Shown one piece after another: positions 1-7,900 of a stretch of DNA of 12,039 nt (its first letter is position 1; the number at the start of each line of letters is the position of its first letter). The notes under the pieces were generated by a model that was not told the origin of the DNA, did no database searches, and saw only the letters and a program-made list of their open reading frames with translations. Position numbers and translations under genes: made by a program. Source of the stretch: Thermoleophilia bacterium (GTDB lineage: Bacteria > Actinomycetota > Thermoleophilia > Gaiellales > SKUG01); the NCBI GenBank assembly GCA_020438525.1, contig JAGQUL010000169.1, positions 1-12,039 of the forward strand, in the 5' to 3' direction.

Positions 1-921
1 GCCGACCAGCTGCAGCCGGTCACCCGCCGTGGCGCGCTCGAGCCTGCGCGACAGCGCCGCCGGCTCGACCGCATCCGGCAGCTGCGACGCGATCGTGCGC
101 CGCACGTGCGCCACCGCATCGGGCACCGCATCCGCCGGGCGCAGGTGCGCCGCACCGCTCGCCGCATCCGCGACCGACGACGGCACCGCCACCCGCGACA
201 GCTGCCACCACGGCTGCTGCGCACCGGTCGTGCGCAGGCCGTGCCAGGCCTGCCCCTTGAGCACCTTCTCGCCGATCCCGTCCATCGCCGCGAGGTCCTG
301 GATGCTCGTGAGGGTCTTCTTCTTCACGACCCCGTCGTCGCCGATCAGGCGCTTCGACAGGTCCTTGAACTCCTGCTTGCTGATCATCCCGTACGAGTGC
401 GCGTCGGTCACCAGCTGGCGAATCTGCTGGGCGCGGTACACCGCTTCCGCCTTCTTGCCGCCGCCGTTGGTGCCGGGCGCGAGCTCGAACCCGGTGCGCG
501 CCCACACGTAGCCGCCCGCGTCGAGCGCCGCCGTGACCGTCACGTCGTCCACGCCGGCCCGCGCGTACGCCTCGTACGCCTGGGTGTTGAAGCTGCCGGC
601 GAACCCGGTCCGCTGCACGTCGCGATCGAGCTCGAGGTAGGCGTGGTAGACGTTCAGGCGCCCGTTCTCCATCAGGTTCACGCGGCGCTGCACCGTGCCG
701 ACCGCCTCGCCCGACGGCAGCAGGATGTGACCGCTCACGCCCGCCTGCGCCGAGACCGTGCGCTCGCCGAGCGTCGCGGCGCTCGAGATGCCATGCAGAT
801 CGGCGTGCAGCCCCAGCCGCCCGTGGCTGCCTGCCCACGTCTCGCGCAGGAACGGCTCGTCGAGCGCCGTTGGCAATCGTTCGAGCGTCGCCGCAGCGAT
901 GCCGCGCACGTCTACGCGCAT
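1..921 (-). CDS. GNAT-fold-like domain protein, C-terminus beyond the left edge
   Basis: Function not known. The frame is open for 307 codons from the ATG at 919-921 to base 1, with no stop, so the C-terminus lies outside the window. Upstream, a purine-rich GAGGGGACGGGA ends about 5 nt before the ATG and can serve as ribosome binding site. Residues about 60-146 look like an acetyltransferase (GNAT)-type fold: beta strands around HILLPSGEAVGTVQRRVNL, then GFAGSFNTQAYEAYARAGV (106-124), where the CoA-binding turn of a GNAT would lie, then a strand and AGGYVWARTGFE (135-146), a signature I recall from GNAT-like domains inside large actinobacterial proteins of unknown role. The classical Q/RxxGxG/A loop is degenerate (TGFAGS), so enzymatic activity is doubtful. 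Residues 160-230 are charged and mostly helical (KQEFKDLSKRLIGDDG). No signal peptide or membrane segment is seen, so it is probably cytoplasmic. Real coding is shown by sensible composition in this frame only; overlapping frames give Arg/Ala/Gly-rich nonsense. Confidence 0.72.
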   Translation of the reverse strand, partial: MRVDVRGIAAATLERLPTALDEPFLRETWAGSHGRLGLHADLHGISSAATLGERTVSAQAGVSGHILLPSGEAVGTVQRRVNLMENGRLNVYHAYLELDRDVQRTGFAGSFNTQAYEAYARAGVDDVTVTAALDAGGYVWARTGFELAPGTNGGGKKAEAVYRAQQIRQLVTDAHSYGMISKQEFKDLSKRLIGDDGVVKKKTLTSIQDLAAMDGIGEKVLKGQAWHGLRTTGAQQPWWQLSRVAVPSSVADAASGAAHLRPADAVPDAVAHVRRTIASQLPDAVEPAALSRRLERATAGDRLQLVG

Positions 922-1045
922 GGTGGTCCCGTCCCCTCGTGATGCGTCAATGCATGTGCGCGACCCGTCACGATCGCCACGCCGATTCATCGACGCCGCA
1001 CGGCTTGGTCGTTCCAGCACGGCCGCGACGTGGCCTCACCTGTGG

Positions 1046-1828
1046 TCAGGCAGCAGCGGCAGGGATCGGCACGTCGCCCGCGCCCGCACCGGCCGGTGGC
1101 GGCTCCACCCACACGTCGACGTGCGCGCTGCCCGCGCTCGGATCGGCGAGCGCCGCACGCAGGTACACCTGCCCCGCCGGCAGCTCGCAGCGGTGCACGA
1201 GCACCGGCCCCGCCGGCCCCGCCGCCTCGACCCACGCCCCATCCTTCGCAGCATGGACGACGACCGCCGCGCCGCTCGACGCCTGCGCCCGCAGCTGTAC
1301 GAGCCCCGCATCAGCGGGAACGTCGATCCACCAGCCCACCGAACCGTCGTCGCCCGTGCGACCCATGCGGTGCTGGCGAAACGCGCCGGCGCCTGCAGCC
1401 GGGTCGCTGCCACCGGTGAGCCTGGTCACGTCGCCGCCCGCCACGATCGCTGCGATGTGCGCCGCGTTCGTCGCCTGCCTGTCGCGTCGCGCGCTCGCGG
1501 GGGTCTCGTCGTCGAACACGAGCGCGCGCACCGCGCGTGGAGGCCACACCCACCAGATCAGCGTGCCGTGCATCGTCTCCGCGCCGCCCATGCGCATCGC
1601 CCACGCGATCGTCGCGAGCGCGGCAAGCGTGAGCAGCGCCGTGAGCCACATCGGCAGCGCCAGCCCCACCACGCCCACGACCTGCAGCGAGAGCACTGCG
1701 GCAGCGGCGAGCTGGCGTGGTGAGAGGGCATCGGTCACGACCCCGTGAAGATCGGCACGCACCGCGCGGAGCTTGATCGACGGGCTCGCGCGCGCGAGCG
1801 CGCGCCCACGCGCTCGACGCACGCACAC
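1046..1828 (-). CDS. Two-TM membrane protein with a soluble beta-rich C-terminal domain, unknown function
   Basis: I do not recognise the family. The reading frame gives 260 aa from a GTG at 1826-1828 to TGA at 1046-1048. Residues 39-59 and 61-79 are two hydrophobic stretches separated only by a Pro-Met turn, so they form a membrane hairpin. IWWVWPP (91-97) follows, then a Ser/Ala/Arg-rich linker (105-165) and a Trp/Val-rich domain (about 165-245) with alternating hydrophobics (VGWWIDVPADAGLVQLRAQ, VYLRAALADP, AHVDVWVEPPP) that suggests a small beta sandwich. The tail is Ala/Gly/Pro-rich. The start is uncertain: no convincing Shine-Dalgarno precedes the GTG at 1828, and the first 22 residues are unusually Arg/Ala-rich, so in-frame GTGs at 1762 or 1738 are equally possible. 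It is divergent from the secreted delta-60 gene (50 bp between the start codons) and lies upstream, on the same strand, of the GNAT-like gene 124 bp away; co-transcription with the latter is possible but not shown. Confidence 0.7.
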   Translation of the reverse strand: MCVRRARGRALARASPSIKLRAVRADLHGVVTDALSPRQLAAAAVLSLQVVGVVGLALPMWLTALLTLAALATIAWAMRMGGAETMHGTLIWWVWPPRAVRALVFDDETPASARRDRQATNAAHIAAIVAGGDVTRLTGGSDPAAGAGAFRQHRMGRTGDDGSVGWWIDVPADAGLVQLRAQASSGAAVVVHAAKDGAWVEAAGPAGPVLVHRCELPAGQVYLRAALADPSAGSAHVDVWVEPPPAGAGAGDVPIPAAAA

Positions 1829-1867
1829 GTGCGGAATTCACATCAAGCACCCATCCCCACCTGCCGA

Positions 1868-1873
1868 TACGGT
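1868..1873 (+). promoter_or_regulatory. Possible -10 box (TACGGT) of a leaderless promoter
   Basis: TACGGT fits the actinobacterial TANNNT -10 pattern and ends 5 nt before the ATG at 1879. A start site 6-7 nt downstream of the hexamer would fall on or next to the A of the start codon. That fits a leaderless mRNA and would explain why the GGAG just upstream directly abuts the ATG, too close to work as a Shine-Dalgarno. No good -35 is seen at the matching distance (1845-1850 reads AAGCAC). This is inference from position and consensus only. Confidence 0.35.
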
Positions 1874-1878
1874 TGGAG

Positions 1879-3822
1879 ATGCGAATCACCGGAGCCCCAC
1901 GACGCGGCATCGCCGCGCGCCCTGCGCGCGTGCCCGTGCTCGTGCTGCTCGCCGGCACGCTGCTGCTGCTCGCATCGCTCGCACTGCTGAGCGCTCGACC
2001 CGCCCGATCTGCCAGCACGTCGTCGACCGTCGTGAGTGCAACGGTGCCGAGCGCGACGAGCCTCGACATCTCCGGCTGCGCCGCCGACGTGAGCGACGTG
2101 ACCGACTTCGGGATCGTCACGCCCGGATCGTTCTCGCGCACCGGCACCGACTGCGTCGTGACCTTCGGCTCGTCCAACGACGCCGCCCGCCTGCTCACCT
2201 TCCAGGGCGACGGCGCCGGCGACGCGATGGCCGCCGCCACCTCCGGTGGGTGGGACATGGACTTCGACGGCAACTCCGGCACCGGCGACGGGCAGGTTCC
2301 GGAATCCGGTGCCGGTGACATGGGCTTTTACCGAGACGCGCAGATGGCCGTCGACCCGCGCGACGGCTCGATCTTCACCGCACGCCCCGTGCCCGGCGGC
2401 GATCGCATGATGCGGGTCGCGAAGTTCACGCCCACCGGGGTGCTCGACGTGACCTGGGACGGCCCGTCCGGAACCGGCAACGGAATCGTCGACTACGACA
2501 TCCTCACCCCGTTCGCCGACGACTGGGTGCAGGCCATCACGGTGCAGGCGGACGGCAAGGTCGTGATCGGGTTCCACGCAGGAAGCGGCTTCGTCGTCGC
2601 CCGAATGACGACCACCGGTGCGCTCGACACGAGCTTCGGGACCGGTGGCGTGACCGATATCCCGACCAGCGCCACCGACGGCGACATCCAGGACATCACC
2701 ATCGACTCGCAGGGTCGGATCTACGCCTCCGGATTCCGTGACCTGCCGACCGCCCAGATGATGGTTGCGCGCCTGCGCAGCGACGGCGTTCTCGACACCG
2801 GCTTCGGCAGCGGCGGCATCGCCACCACCGGCGGCCTGCTCGACGTGCCGAACGCGTACCGGGTGTTCATCCAGCCCGACGGGAAGGTCGTGCTCGCGGG
2901 CCGCGAGTGGGGCGGCGACCAGGACTTCGCGTTCGCGCGCTTCTCGAGCGCCGGCGTGCTCGACACTTCGCTCGACGGCACCGGCACCACGATCGTGCAG
3001 GCAACGCCCGGCTTCGACAACGTCGCGTTCGACGCGGGCTACAGCGACGACGGCTTCATCACGGCCGTGGGCAAGAGCGCGACCGGACAGGGTGTGATCG
3101 TGCGGATCGACGCCGCCACCGGCCTGCCCGACCCGAACTTCGACGGGCCGTCCGGCACCGGCAACGGCGTGGTGCTGATCTCGCCGGGCGGAGCGACGAC
3201 GACCGTCCTGAACGGCGTGATCGTGGACCCCGACGGCTACATCACGTTCGCCGGCAGCGTGACCGGCGGCGGCGACACCGACACAGTGTTCGGGCGGATG
3301 ACCCCGACGGGTCAGTGGGACACGAGCTTCGACGGTCCGAGTGGCACCGGCGACGGCTGGTTCACGGTCGACACCGCGCCCGGTGCCAGCGACGTGGCGT
3401 GGGACCTGCAGCGCGCGACCGACGGTGACGTGGTCGCGTTCGTGATCGAGGGTGCATCGGACACCGCGCGCCTGCTGCGCTTCGACTCGACGACGATCCC
3501 CGACTACGCGGTCGGCGCCGACGACTGGACCCCGGGCGACTCCGCGTTCGGGATGTGCCTCGCGTCGCTCACGGGCACCGGCGCGTCGATCACCGCGGCG
3601 TGGACCCCCGACGCGCGCTGCACCAACATGGGCGACTCCACCAACGGCACGTGGTGGGACGACGTGCCCGACAACTCCGGCAGCCCCGACGCGCAGGTCG
3701 GATCGCTCTCGAGCACGGCGACCGACGGCAGTGCGCACTTCCGCTTCGGCCTGCGCGTGGCACCGAACACGCCGCCGGGCCGCTACCTCGCGCCGATCAC
3801 GTTCCAGGTCGTCGCGCCGTAG
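1879..3822 (+). CDS. Secreted delta-60 repeat beta-propeller protein inserted in a split Cys-containing domain
   Basis: Predicted exported protein, 647 aa; the binding partner is unknown. A long hydrophobic signal sequence (18-38, after several Arg) ends near PARSAS (41-46), a plausible cleavage site. Residues 49-118 contain a beta-type segment with C67 and C92 and the motif VTFGSSNDAARLLTFQ. Residues about 155-535 are delta-60 repeats (TIGR02608/DUF5122-type): units such as ITVQADGKVVIG, ARMTTTGALDTSFGTGGV, IQPDGKVVLAGR and VDPDGYITFAG recur, which are known to form beta-propellers. Residues 538-647 hold C560 and C581, WWDDVP and a final HFRFGLRVAPNTPPGRYLAP strand pair. From memory the N- and C-terminal segments together resemble one domain common in Thermoleophilia, so the propeller looks like an insertion in it. 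Four copies of a DGxSGTGxG loop occur (from residues 130, 194, 422 and 485). No C-terminal anchor is seen, so it is probably secreted. The ATG at 1879 is preferred over the TTG two codons upstream. It converges on the methyltransferase gene, 34 bp away. Confidence 0.88.
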   Translation: MRITGAPRRGIAARPARVPVLVLLAGTLLLLASLALLSARPARSASTSSTVVSATVPSATSLDISGCAADVSDVTDFGIVTPGSFSRTGTDCVVTFGSSNDAARLLTFQGDGAGDAMAAATSGGWDMDFDGNSGTGDGQVPESGAGDMGFYRDAQMAVDPRDGSIFTARPVPGGDRMMRVAKFTPTGVLDVTWDGPSGTGNGIVDYDILTPFADDWVQAITVQADGKVVIGFHAGSGFVVARMTTTGALDTSFGTGGVTDIPTSATDGDIQDITIDSQGRIYASGFRDLPTAQMMVARLRSDGVLDTGFGSGGIATTGGLLDVPNAYRVFIQPDGKVVLAGREWGGDQDFAFARFSSAGVLDTSLDGTGTTIVQATPGFDNVAFDAGYSDDGFITAVGKSATGQGVIVRIDAATGLPDPNFDGPSGTGNGVVLISPGGATTTVLNGVIVDPDGYITFAGSVTGGGDTDTVFGRMTPTGQWDTSFDGPSGTGDGWFTVDTAPGASDVAWDLQRATDGDVVAFVIEGASDTARLLRFDSTTIPDYAVGADDWTPGDSAFGMCLASLTGTGASITAAWTPDARCTNMGDSTNGTWWDDVPDNSGSPDAQVGSLSSTATDGSAHFRFGLRVAPNTPPGRYLAPITFQVVAP

Positions 3823-3837
3823 CGGCGGCGGTGCGCG

Positions 3838-3855
3838 GCCCGCAGCGCTGCGGGC
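3838..3855. terminator. Perfect 18-bp palindrome between convergent genes, likely bidirectional terminator
   Basis: GCCCGCAGCGCTGCGGGC reads identically on both strands and can form a 7-bp GC stem with a GCGC loop. It lies entirely in the 34-bp gap between the stop of the delta-60 gene (3822) and the stop of the oppositely oriented methyltransferase (3857), the position expected for a shared terminator. There is no T tract on either side, as is common for actinobacterial terminators. Confidence 0.65.
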
Positions 3856-3856
3856 G

Positions 3857-4369
3857 TCACAGCCAGCGTCGCACGCGCCGGCGGTAGCCAAGGTAGTCGT
3901 CGCCGAACCGCTCGGTGAGCATCCGCTCCTCGTGCCGGATCACGCGATGGTGGATGGTGACGACGAAGCCCGCGGCGCCGAGCGCGGCCAGCGGCTGCTG
4001 CAGCACGAGCGCCCAGCCGAGCAGCGCCGCAGCCATCGCCAGGTAGATCGGGTTGCGGCTGACGCGATACGGGCCGCGCTCGAGCAGGGCGGTCGACACG
4101 CGACCCGGCTCGATCGGGGTACGCGCCGCCGCGAACCACCCGACGGCCCAGAGCGCCAGCGCGAACGCCGCGGCCACCACGACCCAGCCCGTGACGCGCA
4201 TCCAGCCGGTGCCCGCAAGCCACTGCGCCGCATCGGTGCGCTCGCACGCCCACGCCAGCACCCACATCGCGATCCCGTATCCGGCCGCCCACACCGGCGG
4301 CCACACGCGCGGGCGAAACCCCCCCGGGTCACGCTCGCCATGCAGCACGTGGTGCCAGCGCCCGCTCAT
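3857..4369 (-). CDS. Isoprenylcysteine carboxyl methyltransferase (ICMT/PEMT)-family membrane methyltransferase
   Basis: Predicted integral-membrane SAM-dependent methyltransferase, 170 aa, a normal length for bacterial members. Hydrophobic segments lie at about 26-42, 60-80 and 107-138. The family signature is clear: RGPYRVSRNPIYLAMA (98-113), where eukaryotic Ste14 has RHP and many bacterial homologues RNP, and the C-terminal SAM-site motif HEERMLTERFGDDYLGYRRRV (146-166), with the paired Glu residues 147-148. Bacterial members methylate lipids or other small acceptors; bacteria generally lack prenylated CaaX proteins, so the eukaryotic substrate should not be assumed. It starts at the ATG 4367-4369, 7 nt after the stop of the CopD-like gene on the same strand, so the two are almost certainly one transcript and may work in the same membrane process. 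Family assignment is confident; the substrate is unknown. Confidence 0.87.
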   Translation of the reverse strand: MSGRWHHVLHGERDPGGFRPRVWPPVWAAGYGIAMWVLAWACERTDAAQWLAGTGWMRVTGWVVVAAAFALALWAVGWFAAARTPIEPGRVSTALLERGPYRVSRNPIYLAMAAALLGWALVLQQPLAALGAAGFVVTIHHRVIRHEERMLTERFGDDYLGYRRRVRRWL

Positions 4370-4376
4370 CGCCGTG

Positions 4377-4775
4377 TCAGATCCCCGTGGCGTACCACAC
4401 GACGCCGAGCGTGGCTGCGAGCGTCACCACGCTCGCGATCCGCGACACGCGCAGCGCGCCACGCGCACCCGCGATCGCGTGCACCACCGTGCCGGCGAGC
4501 ACCACGCTGACGAGCTCGAGCTTGTGCTGCAGCGCGGGGATCTCGCCGGGGTCCAGGTCGTAGTCGACCATCATCCACACGCCGGTGCCGATCAGCAGCA
4601 CCAGGAACGGGATCGACCAGCGCCCGAACCCGCGCGCCACGCGCAGGATCACCTCGCGGCGCAGGTCCTCGTCGCTCAGCGTTCGCGCGGCAGGAACCGC
4701 CACGAGCGCCAGGAACAGCTGGCCGCCCAGCCAGAACGCCATCGACACGAGGTGGAGCAGCAAGACGAATCGCAT
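4377..4775 (-). CDS. Small CopD-like four-TM membrane protein
   Basis: Integral-membrane protein of 132 aa with four hydrophobic segments (about 2-29, 54-70, 87-103 and 112-130). The N-terminus LLLHLVSMAFWLGGQLFLAL and the following RVARGFGRWSIPFLVLLIGT resemble the CopD family (copper-resistance D domain), whose members have an early LHxxxxxxWxGG helix and His residues in the membrane. Here H8, H84 (in QHKLELVS) and H99 could bind metal or heme, but this is inference. CopD-like proteins this short and without a CopC domain are often of unknown function. The ATG at 4773-4775 is chosen because the family helix begins directly after it; an ATG 20 codons upstream (4833-4835) adds only a non-hydrophobic stretch. 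Neither has a strong Shine-Dalgarno. It is first in a two-gene unit with the methyltransferase (7-nt gap) and divergent from the giant secreted protein gene. Confidence 0.75.
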   Translation of the reverse strand: MRFVLLLHLVSMAFWLGGQLFLALVAVPAARTLSDEDLRREVILRVARGFGRWSIPFLVLLIGTGVWMMVDYDLDPGEIPALQHKLELVSVVLAGTVVHAIAGARGALRVSRIASVVTLAATLGVVWYATGI

Positions 4776-4821
4776 GCGCGCAGCATCGCAGGTTGCGCCC
4801 TGCCACGAACCTTGCGCTCCG

Positions 4822-4827
4822 AATGTA
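4822..4827 (-). promoter_or_regulatory. Possible -10 box (TACATT) for the CopD-like/methyltransferase unit
   Basis: On the minus strand TACATT matches the TANNNT -10 pattern. It lies 46 bp upstream of the chosen start at 4775, giving a leader of roughly 40 nt. No recognisable -35 is found 16-19 bp upstream, so this is a weak, consensus-only proposal. If correct, it argues for the shorter start, because the upstream ATG (4833-4835) would lie outside the transcript. Confidence 0.28.
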
Positions 4828-4850
4828 ATCATCCTGCAAGGATTTGGATC

Positions 4851-4865
4851 GAAACGTTCAGTTTC
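4851..4865. repeat. Short inverted repeat GAAAC-N5-GTTTC in the divergent intergenic region
   Basis: GAAAC at 4851-4855 and GTTTC at 4861-4865 form perfect 5-bp arms around GTTCA. It sits in the 149-bp spacer between two divergent start codons (4775 and 4925), a typical place for an operator shared by two promoters. It is also one of the few AT-richer spots in the window. The arms are short, so chance is a real alternative. Confidence 0.35.
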
Positions 4866-4915
4866 TAGTCGCAATAGCCGATGGTCACGGCATGGGGACG
4901 TGGGGGCGTCGGGGC

Positions 4916-4923
4916 GGGAGAGG
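4916..4923 (+). promoter_or_regulatory. Purine-rich ribosome binding site that decides the start of the giant gene
   Basis: GGGAGAGG lies just upstream of the ATG at 4925 and no comparable motif precedes the in-frame TTG (4844) or ATG (4892). The spacing is tight, with GGGAG 4 nt from the ATG. The ATG at 4925 also places a clean signal peptide at the N-terminus. Confidence 0.45.
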
Positions 4924-4924
4924 C

Positions 4925-7900
4925 ATGGTACGGCTGTGGGCAGTGCTCGTGGCCGCAGCCAGCCTGCTCGTCCTGGCAGCGGCGCCGATCGACGCAGGTG
5001 CGGCCGTGTTCAATCCGCTGCTCGGCAGCGACGGCTGCCTCGACTTCAGCGACCCGCTCCGCCAGTCGGACTCCCTCGACTGCGCAGCCCAGGTGGCGCC
5101 CGGCGACCGCGACTGGGTCAACGACATCGCAGTCTCGCCGGACGGGGCACAGGTCTACGTGCTCACCGACCTCGCGATCCACCAGTACGATCGCCATTCC
5201 GGAACCGGCGCACTCACCTTCGCCGCCTGCTGGAGCGCCACCGGATGGAACGGCTGCACCACCATCTCGCCGCTGCTCGACCGCTTCTCCACGATCGCGC
5301 TCACCCCCGACGGCGCGCACGCATACGTCGGCACCTACCACGGCACGATCGCCGTGCTCGATCGCTCGCCCGGGACCGGCGCGCTCACGCCGCGTGCCGC
5401 GCCCGACACCTGCTACGGCGCCGCCGATACCGGCTGCACGCCGCTGCGCACCGGCCAGGACGAGATCAGCGACCTCACCCTGAGCCCGGACGGCACCTCG
5501 CTGTACTCGTCGAGCAGCAGCGCGGGGTTGTTCGTGCTCGAGCGCAACGTCGTGACCGGCGCGCTCTCGCAGCGCACGGACGAGCTCGCCTGCATCGGCA
5601 CCTGGACGTTCGACTGGGAGGGCGACAACTGCGTGTGGGACGGCGAGGCATGGAAGTTCGACCAGACCCGCATCACGCCCGACGGCCTGCACCTCTACGC
5701 CGCGGCCGAGGATGCGCTCTACGTTTACGACCGCAATGCCGCCGACGGCACGCTCACGCAGGTGGGATGCCTCGCGTCGTCGTCGAACCTGAGCGGCTGC
5801 ACCGACATGGGCGCGCAGGGCCTGCTGGACGTGCACCGCATCGACGTGTCAGCCGACGGCGCGCAGCTCTACACGCTCGGTGACTACGGAGTCCAGGTCT
5901 GGGACATCGACCCGGCGACCGGGCAGCTCGCGCGACAGGCGGACCCCACCGGCTGCCTGGAGGCCGAGGACCACCTGTTCACGGCCGGCTGCTCGACGAT
6001 CCGCGGCATGCAGTGGCCCGCCGACATCGAGGTGTCGGCCGACGGGACCCGCGCGTGGGTGAGCGGCGACCTGGGGCTGTTCCTGTTCGACCGCGACCCC
6101 GCGACCGGCGCGCTCACACAGCTCCCCGGTGCCTCGGGGTGTCTCACGCCGTACGCCGCGATCAGCAACCCCGACCTGTCGCAGTGCAACGTGGTCGACA
6201 TGATGGTGAGCGACTGGCGGATCGCCGCGAGCCCCGACGGACAGAACCTGTACGCGATCGGCGACTGGAGCGACGGGGTGACCGTGTTCGGCAACCCCGC
6301 AGCCGACTGTCGCGACGTGAGCTTGGCGGAGCGACGCAACGACACCGTGATCCACGTCGACGGCCGCTGCGTGGGACTCGACCCGGACCTGCGCACGATC
6401 GACGTCGTGACCTCGCCAGCGCACGGCACGATCACCGCCACCGACCCCGTCAACGGCCGCTTCACCTACCAGCCCGATCCGGCATGGACCGGCACCGACA
6501 CCTTCACCTATCGCGCAACCGACGGGGTGACGACGACAGCCACCCGCACCGTGACCATCCCGCTGCGAACGCCGGTCGTACTGAGCTTCGCTTCGCCACC
6601 GACGATCACCGGCACCGTCGCCGTGAACTCGACGCTCGGCATCGACACGAGCTCGGTGCTCCCGTCGCCCGCCGACATCCGCTACACGTCGGTTTACTGG
6701 TACCTGTGCGACTCTGGGGGCGGCTCCTGCAGCTACGGCGGCAACGGCACCACCTTCAACGTTCGAGCGTCCAGCATCGGGCGCACGATCCAGGCGAACG
6801 TGAGCGTAACCGGGCTCGACTACAGCTCGGCGAGCGGCACCACGGCGCTCACGGTCGCGGTTCCGGATCCCGGAACGCCGCTCGCCGACTCGACGTTCGT
6901 GTCCGGAGTGCTCACGGTCGGCGGCTCGATCCGCGACTACACGGCGTGGACGAACGTGCAGTCGCCGTCCACGACCTCCACGCAGTGGCAGCGCTGCACC
7001 ACCGACCTGGTCACCTGCACCGACATCGCCGGACAGACGACATCTACCTATGTGCCCGTGCCGGCCGACATCGGCATGCGCCTGCGATCGCACACGGTGG
7101 TGGTGGAGCCGCGCGGTACGTTCACCTCCGACGCGACCACCGGTGGGGTCGTGCCCGCGAACGTTCCCTTCACCTACGCCACGGTCTCGACCCGGCCCGC
7201 GATCAGCGGCGCGCCGACCACCGGCAGCACGCTGCTTGCTGTCGATGCCACGCTTGCCTACGGGGCGATCCCCGACTCGATCGACTACCAGTGGCGACGT
7301 TGCGACGCACAGCGACTGCGCTGCAGCGACGTGAGCGGTGCCACGTCGTCGAGCTACGTGCTCGGGGTCGCCGACGAGGGGTACCGCATGCTCCTGTTCC
7401 AACGGCTCTGGGTCGGCAGCGAGTATCGATGGTCGTACTCGGACGCGACGACCGTAGTTCGCGACCCGGCGCTCGTGGGCACCCAGCCACCGGCGGTGCT
7501 GACCGCGCCGTCCGTGACCACGCCCGCGGTGTACGACTACGTCGACCCGGATCCCGGTACGTGGTCGGGCGTCCAGCCGATCACGCTGTCGCGTCAGTGG
7601 ATGGTGTGCGACTCGGCCGGTGCGAACTGCAGCGACGTGCCGCTTCCGGCTGGCGGCTACGCGTACCGCTACGTCGCGTTCACCGACGTGGGCGTGACCT
7701 ACCGGCTGCGGATCACCGCAACCAACGACGACGGCAGCGCGACCGCCACGTCCGCCGCGACGATCCCGGTGCCGGAGCCCGCGCCGGTGGCGACCGCCGC
7801 GAGCACGGCGACGGGCGCGCTCGTGGAGGGGACGACGATCACGGTCTCGCAGGGATCGTGGCGCAGCGTGTCGGCGGTCGCGCTCGACCATGTCGAGTTC

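Noticed and set aside
20..838. 272-codon minus-strand frame and plus-strand frames (29-511, 106-942) over the left end
   Set aside because: The neighbouring minus-strand frame (1-921) gives a balanced protein with Lys, Asn, Phe, Tyr and a GNAT-like pattern. It lacks a stop within the window and so is easily missed.
1..1828. Toxin-immunity or defence pair (GNAT-like protein plus membrane protein)
   Set aside because: The gap is 124 bp, the GNAT loop is degenerate, and no toxin, nuclease or secretion motif is visible. There is not enough to claim such a system.
1843..3891. 682-codon open frame on the minus strand opposite the delta-60 gene
   Set aside because: Its translation is dominated by Arg, Ala, Gly, His and Val without any domain pattern. 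It is the antisense shadow expected in very high-GC DNA, and the plus-strand frame has a signal peptide and clear repeats.
3857..4369. True Ste14-type prenyl-protein methyltransferase
   Set aside because: Bacterial members of this family are widespread without CaaX protein prenylation, and no prenyltransferase is nearby. Only the family name is justified.
4844..4924. Longer N-terminus of the giant protein from the TTG at 4844 or ATG at 4892
   Set aside because: It would add 11-27 polar/Gly-rich residues before the signal peptide, and neither start has a ribosome binding site.
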